Source: Henricia sp. BOLD:AAB3569
Lineage: Eukaryota > Echinodermata > Asteroidea > Spinulosida > Echinasteridae
DNA: 64,000 bases
Assembly: GCA_037783545.1 (NCBI GenBank)
Contig: JBBELK010000541.1
Coordinates: 372,001-436,000, forward strand
Direction: 5' to 3'
Shown: piece after piece, positions 13,493-27,214 of the stretch
Position numbering within the stretch: the first letter of the stretch is position 1
Layout of the letters: each line of letters opens with the position of its first letter
Position numbers and translations under genes: made by a program
The notes under the pieces: model-generated
The model's input: the letters and a program-made list of their open reading frames with translations, nothing else
What the model was told of the DNA's origin: nothing
The model's database searches: none

Positions 13493-14972
13493 AGGACAAG
13501 TGCGCAATATAGAGTCTTTGGAGCATGCAAAATTTGAAGTTCGTCGGAACATTTTTCGACCTCCAAATTTGCCGACGTTTGGACCACACTTTGACCAAAA
13601 TCCCGTCCCAAACTGGGCCGTGTCAACGACAGTCCGAAGGACTGAGCATGCGCACGAGTCAGGAGTACACCAAAGAGGTGTGTACAGACAGCCACAGGTT
13701 GCGGGAGCAACCAGGAAGCGCCAACCCCCTTTTTTCTAAACTCTGAAATTTCTCTTCCATTTCCCGGCGAAAGTCTGTCAATTTTGTAGGACAAGTGCGC
13801 AATATAGAGTCTTTGGAGCATGCAAAATTTGAAGTTCGTCGGAACATTTTTCGACCTCCAAATTTGCCGACGTTTGGACCACACTTTGACCAAAATCCCG
13901 TCCCAAACTGGGCCGTGTCAACGACAGTCCGAAGGACTGAGCATGCGCACGAGTCAGGAGTACACCAAAGAGGTGTGTACAGACAGCCACAGGTTGCGGG
14001 AGCATCCAGGAAGCGCCAACCCCTTTTTTTTTCTAAACTCTGAAATTTCTCTGCCATTTCCCGGCGAAAGTCTGTCAATTTTTTAGGACAAGTGCGCAAT
14101 ATAGAGTCTTTGGAGCATGCAAAATTTTAAGTTCGTCGGAACATTTTTCGACCTCCAAATTTGCCGACGTTTGGACCACACTTTGACCAAAATCCCGTCC
14201 CAAACTGGGCCGTGTCAACGACAGTCCGAAGGACTGAGCATGCGCACGAGTCAGGAGTACACCAAAGTGGTGTGTACAGACAGCCACAGGTTGCGGGAGC
14301 AACCAGGAAGCGCCAACCCCTTTTTTTTCTAAACTCTGAAATTTCTCTGCCATTTCCCGGCGAAAGTCTGTCAATTTTTTAGGACAAGTGCGCAATATAG
14401 AGTCTTTGGAGCATGCAAAATTTGAAGTTCGTCGGAACATTTTTCGACCTCCAAATTTGCCGACGTTTGGACCACACTTTGACCAAAATCCCGTCCCAAA
14501 CTGGGCCGTGTCAACGACAGTCCGAAGGACTGAGCATGCGCACGAGTCAGGAGTACACCAAAGTGGTGTGTACAGACAGCCACAGGTTGCGGGAGCAACC
14601 AGGAAGCGCCAACCCCTTTTTTTTCTAAACTCTGAAATTTCTCTGCCATTTCCCGGCGAAAGTCTGTCAATTTTTTAGGACAAGTGCGCAATATAGAGTC
14701 TTTGGAGCATGCAAAATTTGAAGTTCGTCGGAACATTTTTCGACCTCCGAATTTGCCGATGTTTGGACCACACTTTGACCAAAATCCCGTCCCAAACTGG
14801 GCCGTGTCAACGAAAGTCCGAAGGACTGAGCATGCTCACGAGTCAGGAGTACACCAAAGAGGTGTGTACAGACAGCCACAGGTTGCGGGAGCAACCAGGA
14901 AGCGCCAACCCCTTTTTTTTCTAAACTCTGAAATTTCTCTGCCATTTCCCGGCGAAAGTCTGTCAATTTTTT
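13493..14972. repeat. Five-monomer block, copy 1 (second copy 3,843 bp away)
   Basis: This 1,480-bp block recurs at 17336-18815 with the same order of private variants. They are: CCCCC before a short T run with TCTCTTCC and CAATTTTGTAGG; then GAGCATCC; then GCAAAATTTTAAG with CAAAGTGGTG; then another CAAAGTGGTG copy; then ACCTCCGAATTTGCCGATG with AACGAAAGTCC and GCATGCTCAC. The distance equals 13 monomers. The oligo-T lengths (9 versus 8) are exchanged between neighbouring monomers of the two copies, so slippage followed duplication. The monomers before and after the block do not match, so the copied segment is about five monomers long. Confidence 0.85.
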
Positions 14973-17335
14973 AGGACAAGTGCGCAATATAGAGTCTTTG
15001 GAGCATGCAAAATTTGAAGTTCGTCGGAACATTTTTCGACCTCCAAATTTGCCGACGTTTGGACCACACTTTGACCAAAATCCCGTCCCAAACTGGGCCG
15101 TGTCAACGACAGTCCGAAGGACTGAGCATGCGCACGAGTCAGGAGTACACCAAAGAGGTGTGTACAGACAGCCACAGGTTGCGGGAGCAACCAGGAAGCG
15201 CCAACCCCTTTTTTCTAAACTCTGAAATTTCTCTTCCATTTCCCGGCGAAAGTCTGTCAATTTTGTAGGACAAGTGCGCAATATAGAGTCTTTGGAGCAT
15301 GCAAAATTTGAAGTTCGTCGGAACATTTTTCGACCTCCAAATTTGCCGACGTTTGGACCACACTTTGACCAAAATCCCGTCCCAAACTGGGCCGTGTCAA
15401 CGACAGTCCGAAGGACTGAGCATGCGCACGAGTCAGGAGTACACCAAAGAGGTGTGTACAGACAGCCACAGGTTGCGGGAGCATCCAGGAAGCGCCAACC
15501 CCTTTTTTTCTAAACTCTGAAATTTCTCTGCCATTTCCCGGCGAAAGTCTGTCAATTTTTTAGGACAAGTGCGCAATATAGAGTCTTTGGAGCATGCAAA
15601 ATTTGAAGTTCGTCGGAACATTTTTCGACCTCCAAATTTGCCGACGTTTGGACCACACTTTGACCAAAATCCCGTCCCAAACTGGGCCGTGTCAACGACA
15701 GTCCGAAGGACTGAGCATGCGCACGAGTCAGGAGTACACCAAAGAGGTGTGTACAGACAGCCACAGGTTGCGGGAGCATCCAGGAAGCGCCAACCCCTTT
15801 TTTTCTAAACTCTGAAATTTCTCTGCCATTTCCCGGCGAAAGTCTGTCAATTTTTTAGGACAAGTGCGCAATATAGAGTCTTTGGAGCATGCAAAATTTG
15901 AAGTTCGTCGGAACATTTTTCGACTTCCAAATTTGCCGACGTTTGGACCACACTTTGACCAAAATCCCGTCCCAAACTGGGCCGTGTCAACGACAGTCCG
16001 AAGGACTGAGCATGCGCACGAGTCAGGAGTACACCAAAGTGGTGTGTACAGACAGCCACAGGTTGCGGGAGCAACCAGGAAGCGCCAACCCCTTTTTTTT
16101 CTAAACTCTGAAATTTCTCTGCCATTTCCCGGCGAAAGTCTGTCAATTTTTTAGGACAAGTGCGCAATATAGAGTCTTTGGAGCATGCAAAATTTGAAGT
16201 TCGTCGGAACATTTTTCGACCTCCAAATTTGCCGACGTTTGGACCACACTTTGACCAAAGTCCCGTCCCAAACTGGGCCGTGTCAACGACAGTCCGAAGG
16301 ACTGAGCATGCGCACGAGTCAGGAGTACACCAAAGAGGTATGTACAGACAGCCACAGGTTGCGGGAGCAACCAGGAAGCGCCAACCCCCTTTTTTCTAAA
16401 CTCTGAAATTTCTCTTCCATTTCCCGGCGAAAGTCTGTCAATTTTGTAGGACAAGTGCGCAATATAGAGTCTTTGGAGCATGCAAAATTTGAAGTTCGTC
16501 GGAACATTTTTCGACCTCCAAATTTGCCCACGTTTGGACCACACTTTGACCAAAATCCCGTCCCAAACTGGGCCGTGTCAACGACAGTCCGAAGGACTGA
16601 GCATGCGCACGAGTCAGGAGTACACCAAAGAGGTGTGTACAGACAGCCACAGGTTGCGGGAGCATCCAGGAAGCGCCAACCCCTTTTTTTTCTAAACTCT
16701 GAAATTTCTCTGCCATTTCCCGGCGAAAGTCTGTCAATTTTTTAGGACAAGTGTGCAATATAGAGTCTTTGGAGCATGCAAAATTTGAAGTTCGTCGGAA
16801 CATTTTTCGACTTCCAAATTTGCCGACGTTTGGACCACACTTTGACCAAAATCCCGTCCCAAACTGGGCCGTGTCAACGACAGTCCGAAGGACTGAGCAT
16901 GCGCACGAGTCAGGAGTACACCAAAGAGGTGTGTACAGACAGCCACAGGTTGCGGGAGCATCCAGGAAGCGCCAACCCCTTTTTTTTCTAAACTCTGAAA
17001 TTTCTCTGCCATTTCCCGGCGAAAGTCTGTCAATTTTTTAGGACAAGTGAGAAATATAGAGTCTTTGGAGCATGCAAAATTTGAAGTTCGTCGGAACATT
17101 TTTCGACTTCCAAATTTGCCGACGTTTGGACCACACTTTGACCAAAATCCCGTCCCAAACTGGGCCGTGTCAACGACAGTCCGAAGGACTGAGCATGCGC
17201 ACGAGTCAGGAGTACACCAAAGTGGTGTGTACAGACAGCCACAGGTTGCGGGAGCAACCAGGAAGCGCCAACCCCTTTTTTTTCTAAACTCTGAAATTTC
17301 TCTGCCATTTCCCGGCGAAAGTCTGTCAATTTTTT

Positions 17336-18815
17336 AGGACAAGTGCGCAATATAGAGTCTTTGGAGCATGCAAAATTTGAAGTTCGTCGGAACATTTTTC
17401 GACCTCCAAATTTGCCGACGTTTGGACCACACTTTGACCAAAATCCCGTCCCAAACTGGGCCGTGTCAACGACAGTCCGAAGGACTGAGCATGCGCACGA
17501 GTCAGGAGTACACCAAAGAGGTGTGTACAGACAGCCACAGGTTGCGGGAGCAACCAGGAAGCGCCAACCCCCTTTTTTCTAAACTCTGAAATTTCTCTTC
17601 CATTTCCCGGCGAAAGTCTGTCAATTTTGTAGGACAAGTGCGCAATATAGAGTCTTTGGAGCATGCAAAATTTGAAGTTCGTCGGAACATTTTTCGACCT
17701 CCAAATTTGCCGACGTTTGGACCACACTTTGACCAAAATCCCGTCCCAAACTGGGCCGTGTCAACGACAGTCCGAAGGACTGAGCATGCGCACGAGTCAG
17801 GAGTACACCAAAGAGGTGTGTACAGACAGCCACAGGTTGCGGGAGCATCCAGGAAGCGCCAACCCCTTTTTTTTCTAAACTCTGAAATTTCTCTGCCATT
17901 TCCCGGCGAAAGTCTGTCAATTTTTTAGGACAAGTGCGCAATATAGAGTCTTTGGAGCATGCAAAATTTTAAGTTCGTCGGAACATTTTTCGACCTCCAA
18001 ATTTGCCGACGTTTGGACCACACTTTGACCAAAATCCCGTCCCAAACTGGGCCGTGTCAACGACAGTCCGAAGGACTGAGCATGCGCACGAGTCAGGAGT
18101 ACACCAAAGTGGTGTGTACAGACAGCCACAGGTTGCGGGAGCAACCAGGAAGCGCCAACCCCTTTTTTTTTCTAAACTCTGAAATTTCTCTGCCATTTCC
18201 CGGCGAAAGTCTGTCAATTTTTTAGGACAAGTGCGCAATATAGAGTCTTTGGAGCATGCAAAATTTGAAGTTCGTCGGAACATTTTTCGACCTCCAAATT
18301 TGCCGACGTTTGGACCACACTTTGACCAAAATCCCGTCCCAAACTGGGCCGTGTCAACGACAGTCCGAAGGACTGAGCATGCGCACGAGTCAGGAGTACA
18401 CCAAAGTGGTGTGTACAGACAGCCACAGGTTGCGGGAGCAACCAGGAAGCGCCAACCCCTTTTTTTTCTAAACTCTGAAATTTCTCTGCCATTTCCCGGC
18501 GAAAGTCTGTCAATTTTTTAGGACAAGTGCGCAATATAGAGTCTTTGGAGCATGCAAAATTTGAAGTTCGTCGGAACATTTTTCGACCTCCGAATTTGCC
18601 GATGTTTGGACCACACTTTGACCAAAATCCCGTCCCAAACTGGGCCGTGTCAACGAAAGTCCGAAGGACTGAGCATGCTCACGAGTCAGGAGTACACCAA
18701 AGAGGTGTGTACAGACAGCCACAGGTTGCGGGAGCAACCAGGAAGCGCCAACCCCTTTTTTTTCTAAACTCTGAAATTTCTCTGCCATTTCCCGGCGAAA
18801 GTCTGTCAATTTTTT
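17336..18815. repeat. Five-monomer block, copy 2
   Basis: This is the second copy of the block at 13493-14972 and has the same series of diagnostic variants, including the rare AACGAAAGTCC near 18654. A third, looser relative of its last monomer (GAATTTGCCGATG, GCATGCTCAC) lies near 12308-12604. The intervening monomers are a different mixture, so this is a dispersed rather than tandem higher-order repeat. Confidence 0.85.
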
Positions 18816-21773
18816 AGGACAAGTGCGCAATATAGAGTCTTTGGAGCATGCAAAATTTGAAGTTCGTCGGAACATTTTTCGACCTCCAAATTTGCCGACG
18901 TTTGGACCACACTTTGACCAAAATCCCGTCCCAAACTGGGCCGTGTCAACGACAGTCCGAAGGACTGAGCATGCGCACGAGTCAGGAGTACACCAAAGAG
19001 GTGTGTACAGACAGCCACAGGTTGCGGGAGCATCCAGGAAGCGCCAACCCCTTTTTTTTCTAAACTCTGAAATTTCTCTGCCATTTCCCGGCGAAAGTCT
19101 GTCAATTTTTTAGGACAAGTGCGCAATATAGAGTCTTTGGAGCATGCAAAATTTGAAGTTCGTCGGAACATTTTTCGACCTCCAAATTTGCCGACGTTTG
19201 GACCACACTTTGACCAAAATCCCGTCCCAAACTGGGCCGTGTCAACGACAGTCCGAAGGACTGAGCATGCGCACGAGTCAGGAGTACACCAAAGTGGTGT
19301 GTACAGACAGCCACAGGTTGCGGGAGCAACCAGGAAGCGCCAACCCCTTTTTTTTCTAAACTCTGAAATTTCTCTGCCATTTCCTGACGAAAGTCTGTCA
19401 ATTTTTTAGGACAAGTGCGCAATATAGAGTCTTTGGAGCATGCAAAATTTGAAGTTCGTCGGAACATTTTTCGACCTCCAAATTTGCCGACGTTTGGACC
19501 ACACTTTGACCAAAGTCCCGTCCCAAACTGGGCCGTGTCAACGACAGTCCGAAGGACTGAGCATGCGCACGAGTCAGGAGTACACCAAAGAGGTGTGTAC
19601 AGACAGCCACAGGTTGAGGGAGCAACCAGGAAGCGCCAACCCCTTTTTTTCTAAACTCTGAAATTTCTCTGCCAGTTCCCGGCGAAAGTCTGTAAATTTT
19701 TTAGGACAAGTGCGCAATATAAAGTCTTTGGAGCATGCAAAATTTGAAGTTCGTCGGAACATTTTTCGACCTCCAAATTTGCCGACGTTTGGACCACACT
19801 TTGACCAAAATCCCGTCCCAAACTGGGCCGTGTCAACGACAGTCCGAAGGACTGAGCATGCGCAGGAGTCAGGAGTACACCAAAGAGGTGTGTACAGACA
19901 GCCACAGGTTGCGGGAGCAACCAGGAAGCGCCAACCCCTTTTTTTTTCTAAACTCTGAAATTTCTCTGCCTTTACCCGGCGAAAGTCTGTCAATTTTTTA
20001 GGACAAGTGCGCAATATAGAGTCTTTGGAGCATGCAAAATTTGAAGTTCGTCGGAACATTTTTCGACCTCCAAATTTGCCGACGTTTGGACCACACTTTG
20101 ACCAAAATCCCGTCCCAAACTGGGCCGTGTCAACGACAGTCCGAAGGACTGAGCATGCGCACGAGTCAGGAGTACACCAAAGAGGTGTGTACAGACAGCC
20201 ACAGGTTGCGGGAGCAACCAGGAAGCGCCAACCCCTTTTTTTTCTAAACTCTGAAATTTCTCTGCCATTTCCCGGCGAAAGTCTGTCAATTTTTTAGGAC
20301 AAGTGCGCAATATAGAGTCTTTGGAGCATGCAAAATTTGAAGTTCGTCGGAACATTTTTCGACCTCCAAATTTGCCGACGTTTGGACCACACTTTGACCA
20401 TAATCCCGTCCCAAACTGGGCCGTGTCAACGACAGTCCGAAGGACTGAGCATGCGCACGAGTCAGGAGTACACCAAAGAGGTGTGTACAGACAGCCACAG
20501 GTTGCGGGAGCAACCAGAAAGCGCCAACCCCTTTTTTTTCTAAACTCTGAAATTTCTCTGCCATTTCCCGGCGAAAGTCTGTCAATTTGTTAGGACAAGT
20601 GCGCAATATAGAGTCTTTGGAGCATGCAAAATTTGAAGTTCGTCGGAAAATGTTTCGACCTCCAAATTTGCCGACGTTTGGACCACACTTTGACCAAAAT
20701 CCCGTCCCAAACTGGGCCGTGTCAACGACAGTCCGAAGGACTGAGCATGCGCACGAGTCAGGAGTACACCAAAGAGGTGTGTACATACAGCCACAGGTTG
20801 CGGGAGCAACCAGGAAGCGCCAACCCCTTTTTTTTCTAAACTCTGAAATTTATCTGCCATTTCCCGGCGAAAGTCTGTCAATTTTTTAGGACAAGTGCGC
20901 AATATAGAGTCTTTGGAGCATGCAAAATTTGAAGTTCGTCGGAACATTTTTCGACCTCCAAATTTGCCGACGTTTGGACCACACTTTGACCAAAATCCCG
21001 TCCCAAACTGGGCCGTGTCAACGACAGTCCGAAGGACTGAGCATGCGCACGAGTCAGGAGTACACCAAAGAGGTGTGTACAGACAGCCACAGGTTGCGGG
21101 AGCATCCAGGAAGCGCCAACCCCTTTTTTTTCTAAACTCTGAAATTTCTCTGCCATTTCCCGGCGAAAGTCTGTCAATTTTTTAGGACAAGTGCGCAATA
21201 TAGAGTCTTTGGAGCATGCAAAATTTGAAGTTCGTCGGAACATTTTTCGACCTCCAAATTTGCCGACGTTTGGACCACACTTTGACCAAAATCCCGTCCC
21301 AAACTGGGCCGTGTCAACGACAGTCCGAAGGACTGAGCATGCGCACGAGTCAGGAGTACACCAAAGAGGTGTGTACAGACAGCCACAGGTTGCGGGAGCA
21401 ACCAGGAAGCGCCAACCCCTTTTTTTCTAAACTCTGAAATTTCTCTGCCATTTCCCGGCGAAAGTCTGTCAATTTTTTGGAGAAGTGCGCAATATAGAGT
21501 CTTTGGAGCATGCAAAATTTGAAGTTCGTCGGAACATTTTTCGACCTCCAAATTTGCCGACGTTTGGACCACACTTTGACCAAAATCCCGTCCCAAACTG
21601 GGCCGTGTCAACGACAGTCCGAAGGACTGAGCATGCGCACGAGTCAGGAGTACACCAAAGAGGTGTGTACAGACAGCCACAGGTTGCGGGAGCAACCAGG
21701 AAGCGCCAACCCCTTTTTTTTCTAAACTCTGAAATTTCTCTGCCATTTCCCGGCGAAAGTCTGTCAATTTTTT

Positions 21774-23547
21774 AGGACAAGTGCGCAATATAGAGTCTTT
21801 GGAGCATGCAAAATTTGAAGTTCGTCGGAACATTTTTCGACCTCCAAATTTGCCGACGTTTGGACCACACTTTGACCAAAATCCCGTCCCAAACTGGGCC
21901 GTGTCAACGACAGTCCGAAGGACTGAGCATGCGCACGAGTCAGGAGTACACCAAAGAGGTGTGTACAGACAGCCACAGGTTGCGGGAGCAACCAGGAAGC
22001 GCCAACCCCTTTTTTTTCTAAACTCTGAAATTTCTCTGCCATTTCCCGGCGAAAGTCTGTCAATTTTTTGGAGAAGTGCGCAATATAGAGTCTTTGGAGC
22101 ATGCAAAATTTGAAGTTCGTCGGAACATTTTTCGACCTCCAAATTTGCCGACGTTTGGACCACACTTTGACCAAAATCCCGTCCCAAACTGGGCCGTGTC
22201 AACGACAGTCCGAAGGACTGAGCATGCGCACGAGTCAGGAGTACACCAAAGAGGTGTGTACAGACAGCCACAGGTTGCGGGAGCAACCAGGAAGCGCCAA
22301 CCCCTTTTTTTTCTAAACTCTGAAATATCTCTGCCATTTCACGGCGAAAGTCTGTCAATTGTTTAGGACAAGTGCGCAATATAGAGTCTTTGGAGGATGC
22401 AAAATTTGAAGTTCGTCGGAACATTTTTCGACCTCCAAATTTGCCGACGTTTGGACCACACTTTGACCAAAATCCAGTCCCAAACTGGGCCGTGTCAACG
22501 ACAGTCCGAAGGACTGAGCATGCGCACGAGTCAGGAGTACACCAAAGAGGTGTGTACAGACAGCCACAGGTTGCGGGAGCAACCAGGAAGCGCCAACCCC
22601 TTTTTTTTCTAAACTCTGAAATTTCTCTGCCATTTCCCGGCGAAAGTCTGTCAATTTTTTAGGACAAGTGCGCAATATAGAGTCTTTGGAGCATGCAAAA
22701 TTTGAAGTTCGTCGGAACATTTTTCGACCTCCAAATTTGCCGACGTTTGGACCACACTTTGACCAAAATCCCGTCCCAAACTGGGCCGTGTCAACGACAG
22801 TCCGAAGGACTGAGCATGCGCACGAGTCAGGAGTACACCAAAGAGGTGTGTACAGACAGCCACAGGTTGCGGGAGCAACCAGGAAGCGCCAACCCCTTTT
22901 TTTTCTAAACTCTGAAATTTCTCTGCCATTTCCCGGCGAAAGTCTGTCAATTTTTTGGAGAAGTGCGCAATATAGAGTCTTTGGAGCATGCAAAATTTGA
23001 AGTTCGTCGGAACATTTTTCGACCTCCAAATTTGCCGACGTTTGGACCACACTTTGACCAAAATCCCGTCCCAAACTGGGCCGTGTCAACGACAGTCCGA
23101 AGGACTGAGCATGCGCACGAGTCAGGAGTACACCAAAGAGGTGTGTACAGACAGCCACAGGTTGCGGGAGCAACCAGGAAGCGCCAACCCCTTTTTTTTC
23201 TAAACTCTGAAATATCTCTGCCATTTCACGGCGAAAGTCTGTCAATTGTTTAGGACAAGTGCGCAATATAGAGTCTTTGGAGGATGCAAAATTTGAAGTT
23301 CGTCGGAACATTTTTCGACCTCCAAATTTGCCGACGTTTGGACCACACTTTGACCAAAATCCAGTCCCAAACTGGGCCGTGTCAACGACAGTCCGAAGGA
23401 CTGAGCATGCGCACGAGTCAGGAGTACACCAAAGAGGTGTGTACAGACAGCCACAGGTTGCGGGAGCAACCAGGAAGCGCCAACCCCCTTTTTTTCTAAA
23501 CTCTGAAATTTCTCTTCCATTTCCCGGCGAAAGTCTGTCAATTTTTT
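21774..23547. repeat. Trimeric higher-order repeat, 887 bp, two units
   Basis: Units are 21774-22660 and 22661-23547, each exactly 887 bp. The middle monomer of each has TTTTTTGGAGAAGTGCGC in place of the usual TTTTTTAGGACAAGTGCGC. The third has GGAGGATGCAAAAT, and its start follows AATATCTCTGCC, TTCACGGCG and CAATTGTTTAGG; it also has AATCCAGTCCC. The two units look identical except near the end of the third monomer, where unit 2 reads CCCCC plus TCTCTTCC. An older GGAGAAGTG copy lies at about 21478. One-base length changes here join reading frames across monomers and create long open frames on the minus strand that are not genes. Confidence 0.88.
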
Positions 23548-24433
23548 AGGACAAGTGCGCAATATAGAGTCTTTGGAGCATGCAAAATTTGAAGTTCGTC
23601 GGAACATTTTTCGACCTCCAAATTTGCCGACGTTTGGACCACACTTTGACCAAAATCCCGTCCCAAACTGGGCCGTGTCAACGACAGTCCGAAGGACTGA
23701 GCATGCGCACGAGTCAGGAGTACACCAAAGAGGTGTGTACAGACAGCCACAGGTTGCGGGAGCAACCAGGAAGCGCCAACCCCTTTTTTTCTAAACTCTG
23801 AAATTTCTCTGCCATTTCCCGACGAAAGTCTGTCAATTTTTTAGGACAAGTGCGCAATATAGAGTCTTTGGAGCATGCAAAATTTGAAGTTCGTCGGAAC
23901 ATTTTTCGACCTCCAAATTTGCCGACGTTTGGACCACACTTTGACCAAAATCCCGTCCCAAACTGGGCCGTGTCAACGACAGTCCGAAGGACTGAGCATG
24001 CGCACGAGTCAGGAGTACACCAAAGAGGTGTGTACAGACAGCCACAGGTTGCGGGAGCAACCAGGAAGCGCCAACCCCTTTTTTTCTAAACTCTGAAATT
24101 TATCTGCCATTTCCCGGCGAAAGTCTGTCAATTTGTTCGGACAAGTGCGCAATATAGAGTCTTTGGAGCATGCAAAATTTGAAGTTCGTTGGAACATTTT
24201 TCGACCTCCAAATTTGCCGACGTTTGGACCACACTTTGACCAAAATCCCGTCCCAAACTGGGCCGTGTCAACGACAGTCCGAAGGACTGAGCATGCGCAC
24301 GAGTCAGGAGTACACCAAAGAGGTGTGTACAGACAGCCACAGGTTGCGGGAGCAACCAGAAAGCGCCAACCCCTTTTTTTTCTAAACTCTGAAATTTCTC
24401 TGCCATTTCCCGGCGAAAGTCTGTCAATTTTTT

Positions 24434-26209
24434 AGGACAAGTGCGCAATATAGAGTCTTTGGAGCATGCAAAATTGGAAGTTCGTCGGAAAATTTTTCGA
24501 CCTCCAACTTTGCCGACGTTTGGACCACACTTTGACCAAAATCCCGTCCCAAACTGGGCCGTGTCAACGACAGTCCGAAGGACTGAGCATGCGCACGAGT
24601 CAGGAGTACACCAAAGAGGTGTGTACAGACAGCCACAGGTTGCGGGAGCATCCAGGAAGCGCCAACCCCTTTTTTTTCTAAACTCTGAAATTTCTCTGCC
24701 ATTTCCCGGCGAAAGTCTGTCAATTTTTTAAGACAAGTGCGCAATATAGAGTCTTTGGAGCATGCAAAATTGGAAGTTCGTCGGAACATTTTTCGACCTC
24801 CAAATTTGCCGACGTTTGGACCACACTTTGACCAAAATCCCGTCCCAAACTGGGCCGTGTCAACGACAGTCCGAAGGACTGAGCATGCGCACGAGTCAGG
24901 AGTACACCAAAGAGGTGTGTACAGACAGCCACAGGTTTCGGGAGCATCCAGGAAGCGCCAACCCCTTTTTTTCTAAACTCTGAAATTTCTCTGCCATTTC
25001 CCTGCGAAAGTCTGTCAATTTTTTTAGGACAAGTGCGCAATATAGAGTCTTTGGAGCATGCAAAATTTGAAGTTCGTCGGAACATTTTTCGACCTCCAAA
25101 TTTGCCGACGTTTGGACCACACTTTGACCAAAATCCCGTGCCAAACTGGGCCGTGTCAACGACAGTCCGAAGGACTGAGCATGCGCACGAGTCAGGAGTA
25201 CACCAAAGAGGTGTGTACAGACAGCCACAGGTTGCGGGAGCAACCAGGAAGCGCCAACCCCTTTTTTTTCTAAACTCTGAAATTTATCTGCCATTTCCCG
25301 GCGAAAGTCTGTCAATTTTTTAGGACAAGTGCGCAATATAGAGTCTTTGGAGCATGCAAAATTTGAAGTTCGTCGGAACATTTATCGACCTCCAAATTTG
25401 CCGACGTTTGGACCACACTTTGACCAAAATCCCGTCCCAAACTGGGCCGTGTCAACGACAGTCCGAAGGACTGAGCATGCGCACGAGTCAGGAGTACACC
25501 AAAGAGGTGTGTACAGACAGCCACAGGTTGCGGGAGCATCCAGGAAGCGCCAACCCCTTTTTTTTCTAAACTCTGAAATTTCTCTGCCATTTCCCGGCGA
25601 AAGTCTGTCAATTTTTTAGGACAAGTGCGCAATATAGAGTCTTTGGAGCATGCAAAATTGGAAGTTCGTCGGAACATTTTTCGACCTCCAACTTTGCCGA
25701 CGTTTGGACCACACTTTGACCAAAATCCCGTCCCAAACTGGGCCGTGTCAACGACAGTCCGAAGGACTGAGCATGCGCACGAGTCAGGAGTACACCAAAG
25801 AGGTGTGTACAGACAGCCACAGGTTGCGGGAGCATCCAGGAAGCGCCAACCCCTTTTTTTTCTAAACTCTGAAATTTCTCTGCCATTTCCCGGCGAAAGT
25901 CTGTCAATTTTTTAAGACAAGTGCGCAATATAGAGTCTTTGGAGCATGCAAAATTGGAAGTTCGTCGGAACATTTTTCGACCTCCAAATTTGCCGACGTT
26001 TGGACCACACTTTGACCAAAATCCCGTCCCAAACTGGGCCGTGTCAACGACAGTCCGAAGGACTGAGCATGCGCACGAGTCAGGAGTACACCAAAGAGGT
26101 GTGTACAGACAGCCACAGGTTGCGGGAGCATCCAGGAAGCGCCAACCCCTTTTTTTTCTAAACTCTAAAATTTCTCTGCCATTTCCCGGCGAAAGTCTGT
26201 CAATTTTTT
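24434..26209. repeat. Dimer block repeated at 1,184-bp spacing
   Basis: The two monomers at 24434-25025 recur at 25618-26209. Both pairs have GCAAAATTGGAAG in each monomer, CTCCAACTTTGCC in the first and TTTTTTAAGACAAG at the start of the second. The intervening two monomers (25026-25617) and those after the second copy do not match each other, so only the dimer was copied. The variant GCAAAATTGGAAG also appears near 39,066 and 42,317 in the right array, which links the two sides of the LINE. Confidence 0.75.
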
Positions 26210-27197
26210 AGGACAAGTGCGCAATATAGAGTCTTTGGAGCATGCAAAATTTGAAGTTCGTCGGAACATTTTACGACCTCCAAATTTGCCGACGTTTGGA
26301 CCACACTTTGACCAAAATCCCGTCCCAAACTGGGCCGTGTCAACGACAGTCCGAAGGACTGAGCATGCGCACGAGTCAGGAGTACACCAAAGAGGTGTGT
26401 ACAGACAGCCACAGGTTGCGGGAGCATCCAGGAAGCGCCAACCCCTTTTTTTTCTAAACTCTGAAATTTCTCTGCCATTTCCCGGCGAAAGTCTGTCAAT
26501 TTTTTAGGACAAGTGCGCAATATAGAGTCTTTGGAGCATGCAAAATTTGAAGTTCGTCGGAACATTTTTCGACCTCCAAATTTGCCGACGTTTGGACCAC
26601 ACTTTGACCAAAATCCCGTCCCAAACTGGGCCGTGTCAACGACAGTCCGAAGGACTGAGCATGCGCACGAGTCAGGAGTACACCAAAGAGGTGTGTACAG
26701 ACAGCCACAGGTTGCGGGAGCAACCAGGAAGCGCCAACCCCTTTTTTTTCTAAACTCTGAAATTTCTCTGCCATTTCCCTGCGAAAGTCTGTCAATTTTT
26801 TAGGACAAGTGCGCAATATAGAGTCTTTGGAGCATGCAAAATTTGAAGTTCGTCGGAACATTCTTCGACCTCCGAATTTGCCGACGTTTGGACCACACTT
26901 TGACCAAAATCCCGTCCCAAACTGGGCCGTGTCAACGACAGTCCGAAGGACTGAGCATGCTCACGAGTCAGGAGTACACCAAAGAGGTGTGTACAGACAG
27001 CCACAGGTTGCGGGAGCAACCAGGAAGCGCCAACCCCTTTTTTTTCTAAACTCTGAAATTTCTCTGCCATTTCCCGGCGAAAGTCTGTCAATTTGTTAGG
27101 ACAAGTGCGCAATATAGAGTCTTTGGAGCATGCAAAATTTGAAGTTCGTCGGAACATTTTCCGACCTCCAAATTTGCCGACGTTTGGACCACACTTT

Positions 27198-27214
27198 GAC
27201 CAAAATCCCGTCCC
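27198..27214. repeat. Target-site duplication, left copy
   Basis: GACCAAAATCCCGTCCC abuts the 3' end of the minus-strand LINE. The same 17 bases stand at 33211-33227 on the other side. The sequence occurs once in each satellite monomer, so identity alone is weak evidence, but its presence on both sides of foreign DNA, with exact monomer reconstruction, identifies it as the target-site duplication made by staggered cleavage. Confidence 0.93.

Larger units (their letters stand above)
1..27214. repeat. Left satellite array, 296-bp monomer
   Basis: Head-to-tail copies of a 296-bp unit fill this stretch. Taking AGGACAAGTG as the monomer start, the first complete copy begins at 185 and the last complete one ends at 27097, which gives 91 copies averaging about 296 bp. 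Bases 1-184 are the end of a copy and 27098-27214 the beginning of the copy split by the LINE. Copies differ by scattered substitutions and by the oligo-T tract after the CCCC run. The copy at the window start has a private change near 153-165 (ATTTTGCCGGCG where others have ATTTCCCGGCG). No gene lies here; the open frames are by-products of the repeat. It is satellite DNA by structure. Whether it is centromeric, subtelomeric or interstitial cannot be told. Confidence 0.97.

Noticed and set aside
21174..22424. Long minus-strand open frame (416 codons) across satellite monomers
   Set aside because: It arises because some monomers are 295 or 297 bp and shift the frame past the usual stops. The same peptide segments recur in all three frames, with no start context, domain or codon bias.
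1..27214. CRISPR-like array
   Set aside because: Repeats are 296 bp and contiguous, with no unique spacers and no cas genes.
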